A stretch of 22,526 nucleotides of DNA from JAIKWW01 sp052169645 (GTDB lineage: Bacteria > Bacillota > Clostridia > Peptostreptococcales > Anaerovoracaceae), in contig JBQNCA010000026.1 in NCBI GenBank assembly GCA_052169645.1, forward strand, positions 1 to 22,526, in the 5' to 3' direction. Positions 6,560 through 13,844 of this stretch are shown piece after piece. The position numbers and the translations under genes are program-made. The stretch's first letter is position 1. Every line of letters begins with the position of its first letter. Under the pieces are notes generated by a model. The model made no database searches and was not told where the DNA came from. It worked only from the letters and a program-made list of their open reading frames with translations.

Positions 6560-6658
6560 ATGCTTAAGAATCTTTAATCTCCAAGTTACGTTCTCCCCTT
6601 TTCAACATTTCAAGCAGCTCCATTGCAACACTTGTAGAATCGCAACCGTCAACATTTA
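6560..6658. repeat. aroK-end direct repeat, right copy
   Basis: The 3' end of the live aroD/aroK gene and 4 bp after its stop match 414-512 (91 of 99 positions, same orientation, offset 6146 bp). Similarity stops abruptly inside the gene at the codon for Asn in HIINVDG and just after the stop codon on the other side. It marks the right edge of the surface-protein cassette. Confidence 0.88.
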
Positions 6659-7907
6659 TAATATGATCTGCAACTTCCATATATACAGCTTCCCTTTTCT
6701 TCATCAGCCACGATATATATCCTCGGCTCATATACTTTGCCAGAAGCGGTCGTCTGTTACCTGATTTTTTAACTCTGTTATATACCGTTTCCGGCTTGGC
6801 TCTGAGCATGACAATTTTACCTCCCGATTTGAGAGCTTCCACATTTTCTTTGCGCATCACTGTTCCGCCTCCACAAGATATTATGATGTTTTTCATCTTG
6901 GAAATGCGCTCAGTCTGCTCAGACTCACATTTTCTGAAATATTCTTCTCCCTTTTTTTCAAAAATTTCGGATATTCTCATTCCTTCAGCTCTTTCCACAG
7001 CTTCATCTATGTCTATAACACGCCTGCCGCAAGCCTTTGAAAGCACATTTGACACTCTGGTCTTTCCTGTTCCCATGAAGCCCGTCAGAACTATATTTTC
7101 ATCCTTTAAAAATCCGCTGATGCTCTTTTTTCCATAACTTTCATCTGTAAGCTGACGGTGAATATCTATCATCATACTGTCAAGACTGTCTGCTTCAAGC
7201 TGCCCCGGCGCCGAAGTCCGCCCTACGGATGCAAAGCTGATCGCCGAATTGAAAATTTCTCCCGTTATTCGGCTGCTCACACCCATTCCGCTCATAGAAA
7301 CAGCAACAACAGGAACCGAAGCTTTCATCTCCGATGCCTCTAAAGCAACACTTGTAAGCCTCAGCACATCTTTCGGATTTTGAGGCATTACAGCAATCTT
7401 GACCACATCGGCACCGCTTTTTTTCATATCTGCAAAGCTCTTATATAAATCCTGATTTGGCGGAGTCATATTAAAATTATGTAAGGATGAAATTACCCGT
7501 ATCCCTCTTTGCTGAGCATAGGATGTAATATGCCTTACAGTCTCCCATTCCATAGAATATTCAACATCTATCAAATCTATGAATCCCGTATCTACGGCTC
7601 TTCTGCATATAGCGGCGTATTCACGGCATTCGGCAGTTCCTTTGCCGCCCTCCGACACACTGCGATATGTGAATAACAACGCCTTGCCCGGAAGCCTGTC
7701 GTGAAGCTGTTTCAAAAGCTTGCACAAAGGATACTTTCCCATATTTCCACGATAAAAGTCGGCACGCCATTCAACGATATCCGCAGGAGAACGCATAATG
7801 CAATCCGCCTGTTTTAAAATAGATTTATGATTATCTTCAATTATAGGCACACAGATCTTAGGCATACCTGTACCGATTTCCATATCATGGACTCTGAAAG
7901 TTTTCAT
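6564..7907 (-). CDS. aroDK: Bifunctional 3-dehydroquinate dehydratase (type I) / shikimate kinase
   Basis: This 447-residue fusion covers steps 3 and 5 of the shikimate pathway in the cytoplasm. Residues about 15-252 are a type I dehydroquinase: EWRAD (46-50), the general-base region SSLHNF with His143, the Schiff-base lysine in VVKIAV (Lys170), and the lid SAPGQ (232-236). Residues about 262-440 are shikimate kinase: Walker A GFMGTGKT (276-283), shikimate-binding DID (299-301), GGGTV (346-350) and lid RRPLLA (385-390). All key residues are present, so both halves should be active. AroE, the enzyme acting between them, is not in the window. The gene follows rpe by 35 bp and is the last gene of the housekeeping block. 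Its last 31 codons are duplicated at 414-512. The symbol is descriptive. Confidence 0.93.
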   Translation of the reverse strand: MKTFRVHDMEIGTGMPKICVPIIEDNHKSILKQADCIMRSPADIVEWRADFYRGNMGKYPLCKLLKQLHDRLPGKALLFTYRSVSEGGKGTAECREYAAICRRAVDTGFIDLIDVEYSMEWETVRHITSYAQQRGIRVISSLHNFNMTPPNQDLYKSFADMKKSGADVVKIAVMPQNPKDVLRLTSVALEASEMKASVPVVAVSMSGMGVSSRITGEIFNSAISFASVGRTSAPGQLEADSLDSMMIDIHRQLTDESYGKKSISGFLKDENIVLTGFMGTGKTRVSNVLSKACGRRVIDIDEAVERAEGMRISEIFEKKGEEYFRKCESEQTERISKMKNIIISCGGGTVMRKENVEALKSGGKIVMLRAKPETVYNRVKKSGNRRPLLAKYMSRGYISWLMKKREAVYMEVADHIINVDGCDSTSVAMELLEMLKRGERNLEIKDS

Positions 7908-7942
7908 AGATTACACATCCGTTTCCAAAATTGTCAGCAAGC

Positions 7943-8599
7943 TTATACTCCCATAAGCTTTATCAGTTCAGCCACTCTTGACGACACATCCTCCGCTCCG
8001 TAAACAGCACTTCCCGCCACAAAAATATCTACACCTGCATTTGATACATCTGCTATATTTTCAGGACCTATGCCGCCGTCTATTTCTATTTCAAAATTAT
8101 ATCCATGTTTTTCACGAAGCTCGTCAAGCTCTCTGACCTTGCGCAATGCGGACGGTATAAATTTTTGACCTCCGAAGCCCGGCTCCACCGACATTACCAA
8201 TATAAGATCAACACAGTCCAAAACATATTCCACCGCCGACAGCGGAGTTGCCGGATTAAGCGAAACTCCCGCCTTTACTCCGAGCATACGAATTTGCTGC
8301 AAGCTTCTGTAAAGATGCCTGCATGCCTCTGCATGAACCGTTATAAATTCAGTTTGTTCGGTAACAAATAAAGGCGAATATTTATCCGGATTATCTATCA
8401 TAAGATGTACATCAAACGGTATTTTGACTTTACCCACAAGACTTTTCATTACAACAGGACCTATGGTTATATTCGGTACAAAACTTCCGTCCATAACATC
8501 AACATGTACCAAATGTGCGCCGGCTCTCTCAACAAGCTGCACAGCTTCTCCCAATTTTGAAAAATCGGCAGATAATATGGACGGTGCCAATCTCTTCAT
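7943..8599 (-). CDS. rpe: Ribulose-phosphate 3-epimerase
   Basis: The 218-residue TIM barrel interconverts ribulose 5-phosphate and xylulose 5-phosphate in the pentose phosphate pathway. Family motifs are complete: APSILSADF (5-13), HVDVMDGSFVPN with metal ligands His32 and catalytic Asp34, HLMI with His65, the phosphate-loop region VEPGFGGQ (138-145) and EIDGGI with the second catalytic Asp174. The length is normal. The start is an ATG 9 bp after a strong AGGAGG ribosome site. It follows rsgA, as in many Firmicutes, with a hairpin in the 69-bp gap. Confidence 0.96.
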   Translation of the reverse strand: MKRLAPSILSADFSKLGEAVQLVERAGAHLVHVDVMDGSFVPNITIGPVVMKSLVGKVKIPFDVHLMIDNPDKYSPLFVTEQTEFITVHAEACRHLYRSLQQIRMLGVKAGVSLNPATPLSAVEYVLDCVDLILVMSVEPGFGGQKFIPSALRKVRELDELREKHGYNFEIEIDGGIGPENIADVSNAGVDIFVAGSAVYGAEDVSSRVAELIKLMGV

Positions 8600-8622
8600 A
8601 ATAATGTCCCTCCTTTTTTATG

Positions 8623-8660
8623 AAAAAGCCGACGGCAATATGAAGATTTCACCGACGGCT
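8623..8660 (-). terminator. Weak terminator or attenuator between rsgA and rpe
   Basis: On the minus strand AGCCGTCGG (8652-8660) can pair with CCGTCGGCT (8627-8635) apart from one central T-T mismatch, followed by TTTTT. The loop is long (16 nt) and the stem imperfect, so partial read-through into rpe is likely. Confidence 0.45.
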
Positions 8661-8668
8661 ACCTTGCT

Positions 8669-9559
8669 TCAGTATTTATTTTTTTTGCGTTCCCGAATTT
8701 CTTTTATCTGAGAGCAATATGACTCATACCTTTCACGTGTGATGCCCCCTTCAATCACAGCTGATTTCACGGCACAATCCGGCTCTTTAATATGTTTGCA
8801 GCCATTGAATCTGCAATTTCTTATATACGGCACAAACTCCGGAAACATATATCCCAAGTCCGCTTCTTCAACATCCTGTACATCAAATGACGTAAATCCC
8901 GGTGTATCGAACAACATTCCACCTTCATCGACAGTAAATATTTCTACATGCCTTGTCGTATTTCGTCCTCTGCGATTTTTTTCGCTGATATTTCCGGTAA
9001 CAGCCGAATGTTCCTGTCTTATCGCATTTATTAATGTTGACTTTCCCACTCCCGAAGGTCCTACAAAGGCAGATACTCTGTCTTTAAAATACGGCAGCAA
9101 TGCCTTTATTTCGGCACTTACAGTTGCCTGTGTAAAGATCAGAGGATATATCTCGCCATAAATACGTTTAATATTTTCAGTCACGGAAGACTCTACCAAA
9201 TCCACCTTGTTGAAACACAAAAGAACGGGAATATTGTTTGCTTCCGCATTAACCAGAAATTTATCCATTACGAAAAGATTCGGTTCCGGATCCTTTAAGG
9301 CACTTACAATTACAAACTGTCCTATATTAGCTACCGGCGGTCTATCAAACACATTTTCACGCTGAAACACTTCCGTAATCACAGGCGTAAGCTCAGCTAA
9401 GGAAATTTGAACCCGGTCTCCTACAAGCGGACTGAATTTATTTTTTTTAAATTTTCCTCTCGCCCTGCACTCCAGCACCTCAGTTCCCGTATCTACATAG
9501 TAAAAGCCTGACAGCGCTTTTACTATTATGCCGTTTGCAGAGATTTTATCATCTGTCAA
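8669..9559 (-). CDS. rsgA: Ribosome small-subunit-dependent GTPase A
   Basis: This 296-residue GTPase checks late 30S ribosomal subunit assembly. The GTPase motifs occur in the circularly permuted order that defines the family: G4 NKVD (117-120), then G1 GPSGVGKST (167-175), a switch region RGRNTTRH (197-204) and G3 DTPG (218-221). An N-terminal OB-fold (about 8-65) precedes them, and a C-terminal zinc knuckle follows with Cys249, Cys254, His256 and Cys262. The start codon is TTG overlapping the prkC stop as TTGA, so translation is probably coupled to the kinase. No in-frame ATG lies nearby, and the ribosome site (GGGG) is weak. Confidence 0.95.
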   Translation of the reverse strand: MTDDKISANGIIVKALSGFYYVDTGTEVLECRARGKFKKNKFSPLVGDRVQISLAELTPVITEVFQRENVFDRPPVANIGQFVIVSALKDPEPNLFVMDKFLVNAEANNIPVLLCFNKVDLVESSVTENIKRIYGEIYPLIFTQATVSAEIKALLPYFKDRVSAFVGPSGVGKSTLINAIRQEHSAVTGNISEKNRRGRNTTRHVEIFTVDEGGMLFDTPGFTSFDVQDVEEADLGYMFPEFVPYIRNCRFNGCKHIKEPDCAVKSAVIEGGITRERYESYCSQIKEIRERKKNKY

Positions 9560-11517
9560 CTGATTGTCCCCGTATCAAAATCAACGTTATATTCCTTAAC
9601 TATGGTATCGTCAAAGATTACTCTCACCATACCTCTTCCTATTCCTGTGATTTCTACGGTTTCACCGCCGTCCGAACGTATGCGCTGCTGATTGTTAACT
9701 ACATATTGCAAACCGTTTGCATCGGTCACTGTTACCGTAAGTGCAAATACCTCATTGGCAGCGGAGCTGTAATCTATTCCCAGCGGAATGGTCATAGCCT
9801 CAAGACGTCCCGGTCCCGAGCTTATAACTATATTTACAGAATCTCCCGCCTTTGCTGATGAATTTTTAGCCTTGCTTTGCTCTATAACGGTACCTTCATC
9901 CTTATTTGATTCCTTTTCTGCAACATCTCCAAGCTTAAGTCCTGCATCCTCAAGAGCCTTCTTGGCTTCTTTCTGCGTCATACCTATGAGATTCGGTACA
10001 TCGACATCCTTCAGCTCCTTACTCACCGTAAGAGTGATCGTGGAATCTATATCCACTTCGGTTCTTGCTTCCGGATCCTGAGCAATTACAGTATCCGGCT
10101 CCTTATCGCTGTCTTCATAAACAACCCTGTATTTCAAATCAAAATTTTCCAGAGTTTCCTCTGCATCCTTAATCTTAAGCCCTATAACCGGAGGTACCTT
10201 TACCTTTTCCGAATCGCTTCCCTTGCTTATTATAATTTCAACTTTATAACCCTTTTTAACTTTAGTACCTACATCAGGATTTGTAGACACGACCTGTCCC
10301 GATTCATATTTATCGGTGACTACAGGTGTTCCTATCTTATAATCAAGCTTCGCATCATTCAGGGCTTTTACCGCCTCTGCCTGAGTCATCCCTATCACAT
10401 TAGGTACCGGTATAGTTGCCGAATTCATATTATTACATGCATTGAGAATTATAAGGCTCAAAGGAACGGCACAGATAAGCGCTACTACAATTGCCAGCAG
10501 CTTTATCCTTTTCATTTTTTTTGCTTCGGAACTCAAAGCCGACTTTCCGCCCTTTGCGGACGAAGCCCTTGATGCAGACGGAAGCTCTCTTGTCTCGGAT
10601 ACTCTGAAATCATTTTCAAGATCTTCAAAGTTTTTTACCTGATTATATCCACCGTCATAATAGCCTGTATTATATATATCGGCAGGGGTCATGCCCTGTC
10701 CGTTCTCCAAACTGTTTAAAGCTTCTATAAGCTCATCAGCAGAAGAAAATCTGTCTTCCGGACGACGTGCCGCAGCCTTTAAAACTATAGCATCCATCAT
10801 TGGAGAAACATGCGGATTTACAAGAGAAGGAGCCGGCACATCTTCATTCATATGCATCATCGCCACACTCACGGCATTTTCTCCGTCAAAAGGCACCGTA
10901 CCTGTAAGCATATCGTACATAACGATACCCAAAGAATAGATATCGGATCTGGAATCCACATATCCGCCCTTTGCCTGCTCCGGCGAAAGATAATGTACCG
11001 AACCCATCACCGTCGAAGTATTATTTACAATCGTACCGCTGTTGACGGCTCTGGCTATTCCGAAATCCGCAATTTTTACTGTACCGTCATCAGTTATAAG
11101 AATGTTATGCGGTTTGACATCTCTGTGTATTATCTTTTTCTTGTGCGCAAAGCTCAGCGCAAGAGCTATCTTTCTGGCGATATCAATAGTTTGCTTTTCA
11201 TCAAGAGGAGCCTTTCTGGCTATCAGATCACTGAGATTATCACCGTCGAGCAATTCCATTACAATATAATAAATGTTACCTTCTTTACCAACATCATATA
11301 CAGAAACGATATTGGGATGCGAAAGCCCTGCCGCCGATTGAGATTCTCTTCTGAAGCTGTCAATAAATTTAGGATCTCTTATAAATTCCGGTCTCAAAAT
11401 TTTGATAGCTACAAATCTATTCAAAAGTCTATCTTTTGCTTTATATACGACAGCCATTCCGCCATCGCCTTTTTTTTCCAGCAGCTCGTAACGCCCGGCT
11501 AAAATCTTGTTTGCCAT
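9556..11517 (-). CDS. prkC: Membrane Ser/Thr protein kinase with PASTA domains
   Basis: The protein senses cell-wall muropeptides or lipid II in related species and phosphorylates cytoplasmic targets. I place the start at the ATG at 11517 (653 residues, MANKIL), because AGGAGG lies 6 bp upstream; an in-frame GTG 18 bp further up would put that site inside the gene. Kinase domain about 10-270: glycine loop GDGGM, Lys39 in VAIKI, catalytic HRDVKPHN (131-138), DFG (151-153), APE-like SPE (178-180). A juxtamembrane linker precedes one membrane helix (about 338-361). Three PASTA domains follow (about 368-433, 438-500, 505-567), each with VPNVIGM or a variant, and then an extra C-terminal beta-rich segment of about 85 residues. 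It lies 52 bp downstream of its phosphatase gene. Confidence 0.95.
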   Translation of the reverse strand: MANKILAGRYELLEKKGDGGMAVVYKAKDRLLNRFVAIKILRPEFIRDPKFIDSFRRESQSAAGLSHPNIVSVYDVGKEGNIYYIVMELLDGDNLSDLIARKAPLDEKQTIDIARKIALALSFAHKKKIIHRDVKPHNILITDDGTVKIADFGIARAVNSGTIVNNTSTVMGSVHYLSPEQAKGGYVDSRSDIYSLGIVMYDMLTGTVPFDGENAVSVAMMHMNEDVPAPSLVNPHVSPMMDAIVLKAAARRPEDRFSSADELIEALNSLENGQGMTPADIYNTGYYDGGYNQVKNFEDLENDFRVSETRELPSASRASSAKGGKSALSSEAKKMKRIKLLAIVVALICAVPLSLIILNACNNMNSATIPVPNVIGMTQAEAVKALNDAKLDYKIGTPVVTDKYESGQVVSTNPDVGTKVKKGYKVEIIISKGSDSEKVKVPPVIGLKIKDAEETLENFDLKYRVVYEDSDKEPDTVIAQDPEARTEVDIDSTITLTVSKELKDVDVPNLIGMTQKEAKKALEDAGLKLGDVAEKESNKDEGTVIEQSKAKNSSAKAGDSVNIVISSGPGRLEAMTIPLGIDYSSAANEVFALTVTVTDANGLQYVVNNQQRIRSDGGETVEITGIGRGMVRVIFDDTIVKEYNVDFDTGTIS

Positions 11518-11569
11518 ACGTTTCCTCCTGTCCACATAAAAATTTTATATATTATTGTCTGTTAAGCTG

Positions 11570-12304
11570 TCAAAATAATTTTATTGTGAGAGCTGTTATA
11601 TTATCGCTTCCGCCGTGCATATTTGCAGTTCTGACAAGCTCATCACATGCGGAACGCATGTCATCTGCGGCATCTATCGTCGTTCTTATCATTTCGGACG
11701 AAACCTCATTATACAGCCCGTCTGTACAAAGTAAAATTTTATCACCTTTTAAAATATCGAATTTAAAAAAATCGGGCTTCACCGATTCCTCCGCACCTAC
11801 AGCTCGGGTTATCATATTTCTGTCGGGATGATTCAAAGCTTTTTCAGGTGTTATTAAACCTTTTTTTACAAGATCGTTCACATATGTATGATCCTCTGTC
11901 ATCTGCATAATCGATCCGTCTCTTATAAGGTAAGCTCGACTGTCACCGACATTCATCAAATAAGCGCTTTGCTCTCCTATATATATCAGCACCAAAGTGG
12001 TAGCCATCCCCTTGGGTGCTTTTTCCTTTGCCATATTAAATATTATTTTATTTACCGATGATATGGTTGAATTGAATTTTTCCCTTATGAGATCATCCTC
12101 GTCATAGAGTGAGATAGGATTTATTCGTACAGCATCCGCCAGCTCGCTCACTGCTGTCCTGCTGGCAATTTCTCCTGCCGAATGTCCTCCTACACCGTCA
12201 GCTACCACAAATATTCTCTCTCGGGGCATGGCAAAAAAAGCATCTTGATTTATCTTCCTCATTCTGCCTTTATCACTTTTAAATCCAAATTCAAATTCAT
12301 ACAT
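11570..12304 (-). CDS. stp: PP2C-family Ser/Thr protein phosphatase
   Basis: This metal-dependent phosphatase opposes PrkC. The open frame extends 26 codons further upstream, but I choose the ATG at 12304 (244 residues, MYEFEFGFKSDKG), which gives the usual family N-terminus. Motifs present are KINQD (Asp21), ADGVGGHSAGE (Asp36, Gly37), GDSRAYL (120-126), TEDHT, LLCTDGL (Asp195) and SDNITAL (Asp234), so the two-metal site is complete. The ribosome site before this start is weak (GCGGTG). Between it and the upstream nlpC gene lies a terminator-like hairpin, so stp-prkC-rsgA probably has its own promoter within 12305-12440, an AT-rich stretch where I see TATAAA but no good -35. Confidence 0.93.
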   Translation of the reverse strand: MYEFEFGFKSDKGRMRKINQDAFFAMPRERIFVVADGVGGHSAGEIASRTAVSELADAVRINPISLYDEDDLIREKFNSTISSVNKIIFNMAKEKAPKGMATTLVLIYIGEQSAYLMNVGDSRAYLIRDGSIMQMTEDHTYVNDLVKKGLITPEKALNHPDRNMITRAVGAEESVKPDFFKFDILKGDKILLCTDGLYNEVSSEMIRTTIDAADDMRSACDELVRTANMHGGSDNITALTIKLF

Positions 12305-12443
12305 ACACACACCGCTTATCTTAAATATAGCAGTAATAACGTAGGATACAGGGCTTTTATAATTATCCTTACGATTCCTCACAGCTTTATATTTACCGTT
12401 TATAAACGTCTTAGGGAATAACTTTAAATAACCCTTTTAATAT

Positions 12444-12476
12444 CGAAATAAGCGATTGCCGTAAAACGACAATCGC
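12444..12476 (-). terminator. Probable terminator of the NlpC/P60 gene
   Basis: On the minus strand GCGATTGTCG and CGGCAATCGC form a 10-bp stem with one G-T wobble around a 5-nt loop, followed by TTATTTC. The U tract is short, so efficiency is uncertain. It lies about 30 bp after the nlpC stop and would separate that gene from stp. Confidence 0.6.
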
Positions 12477-12505
12477 ATTTCTCTAATAAATTATCCAATT
12501 ATATT

Positions 12506-13621
12506 TTACATCATAACATTAGGACGAGCAATACCCGAATAATGACTTGCCCAATATCCTGATGCTATGCTGCTTACTGAAACTCCGTCACTTGAAGAGG
12601 AGTGAATCATCTGATTGTTTCCGAGGTAAATACCTACATGTGTGTAGTTATGTGATGAACGATATGTTCCCTTGAAGAAAACTATATCTCCCGGACGGGC
12701 TTCTTCCTTTGAAACTGAGGTGCACTGCGAACGAACACCGTCACAGCTTCCATAGAACTGATTCCACACACCGCTCTGTATCATTACATAGCCTACAAAA
12801 CCCGAGCAATCAAATCCTGTAGAAGGAGATTTGCCTGCACTGCGATAACGTATTCCCATATGTTTTGATGCATTGCCTGTTATATTTGAAGTCAAAGACG
12901 AATCTGTAACTGCCGATACCTTTTCGTCAGCCTTATTAAGCATCTTTACTATAGATTTTACAGTTCCGTACTTTATAGCATCCGTAGGTTCCGCTACTTC
13001 CTGTATTGCGCCCTTATCCTTTAAATGTGAGTACAAAGTTTTTTCGGAAGCTTTAAACTTTGCATCCAAAGCTCTGTTCGCTATGTAAGCCATAGCCCCT
13101 CTGTTGAAGCTGCTCGATTTTATGAGTTCAACATCCTTCCAATTAAGTATTCCGTCCTGAACGGCATATCCGAATACAACCTCAGGAGCATCGGCTATCG
13201 TAACTTCTTTGTATCCGAGAGCCTGCATAATCATAACTGTAAAATCATCAGCGGTTATATTATTATCTGCGCCGAAGACTTTATCGCTGTTTGCAACATT
13301 GATTTCATTTTTAACGAGATATCCGACATAAGAATCTGCCCATTCGGGCACATCGAGATAATTATTTGTGTAAGAACCTGAAATAACTTCGTCCTCCGCC
13401 CCTAAAAGACGTACAGCCATTACTGCGGCTTGTGCCTTTGTAGAGCTTGTGCTGAGTTCAAAACCGTCAGCAGCACCTTTGAAAAGACCGTTAATATAGA
13501 GATTTACTGCAGCGTTTTCAAATTCGTTTGAAACACCGGATCTGGATTCGTCTGCGAATGCTACGCAGGAAAAAGACAATGTTAAAGCCAATACTAATGC
13601 AAGTATTCTTTTAAAATGCAT
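12506..13621 (-). CDS. Secreted SLH-like / NlpC-P60 cell-wall peptidase
   Basis: This 371-residue secreted peptidoglycan hydrolase probably cuts a stem-peptide bond. Signal peptide 1-23 (ending AFA). An SLH-like region (about 31-195) has three weak repeats with patterns such as NYLDVPEWADSYVGYL and GVFGAD-like turns, suggesting wall binding. The NlpC/P60 domain spans about 245-366. Its catalytic Cys272 lies in FDCSGFVGYV, His328 in YTHVGIYLG, and a third polar residue, His340, in MIHSSSS. Its ATG follows AAGGAG by 7 bp, and a promoter is predicted at 13737-13765. It lies between rsmB and stp, where rlmN is common in Firmicutes. Its neighbours, the PASTA kinase and phosphatase, also deal with the wall, so a functional link is possible but unproven. 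Exact bond specificity cannot be read from sequence. Confidence 0.9.
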   Translation of the reverse strand: MHFKRILALVLALTLSFSCVAFADESRSGVSNEFENAAVNLYINGLFKGAADGFELSTSSTKAQAAVMAVRLLGAEDEVISGSYTNNYLDVPEWADSYVGYLVKNEINVANSDKVFGADNNITADDFTVMIMQALGYKEVTIADAPEVVFGYAVQDGILNWKDVELIKSSSFNRGAMAYIANRALDAKFKASEKTLYSHLKDKGAIQEVAEPTDAIKYGTVKSIVKMLNKADEKVSAVTDSSLTSNITGNASKHMGIRYRSAGKSPSTGFDCSGFVGYVMIQSGVWNQFYGSCDGVRSQCTSVSKEEARPGDIVFFKGTYRSSHNYTHVGIYLGNNQMIHSSSSDGVSVSSIASGYWASHYSGIARPNVMM

Positions 13622-13735
13622 GTTATTCTCCTTCGTTTCGAAATAAGTTTCAACTTTTAATTTTAAATTTGTGAAAAAGTGTGTAGGACTGCCGAATCCA
13701 TCACGCTTTTGCCGATTTCCACAAACTACGTTTCA
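13622..13735 (-). other. 5' leader of the NlpC/P60 gene with possible structure
   Basis: The leader is about 105 nt from the predicted start near 13730 to the ATG. An outer pairing, TTGTG with CACAA (about 13724-13728 and 13670-13674), could enclose a GC-richer core containing a 5-nt TCGGC repeated as ATCGGC and TTCGGC (about 13686-13715). I do not recognise the conserved core of the ydaO/yuaA c-di-AMP riboswitch that often precedes wall hydrolases, nor any other named class. Confidence 0.3.
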
Positions 13736-13736
13736 C

Positions 13737-13765
13737 ATTATGCCACAATTATTTTATTTTTGCAA
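13737..13765 (-). promoter_or_regulatory. Predicted promoter of the NlpC/P60 gene
   Basis: On the minus strand TTGCAA (13760-13765), a 17-bp spacer and CATAAT (13737-13742) with a TG dinucleotide one base upstream of the -10. It sits in the 223-bp AT-rich gap after rsmB, showing that nlpC can be transcribed separately. Confidence 0.6.
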
Positions 13766-13844
13766 ACCACAAAACTCAAAAAATAACCGTAATCGTCATT
13801 TTTCGGTCACAATTTTGTAATCTTAAAGTAATATTAATTTTACA

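Noticed and set aside
6483..6764. 93-residue plus-strand ORF with a hydrophobic start
   Set aside because: It runs antisense through the aroK end, has no ribosome site and matches nothing I recognise; at most its first 25 codons could be a scrap of a membrane protein.
13622..13735. c-di-AMP (ydaO/yuaA) riboswitch before the NlpC/P60 gene
   Set aside because: Expected from the gene type, but the conserved core sequences are not visible and the leader is too short for the full fold.
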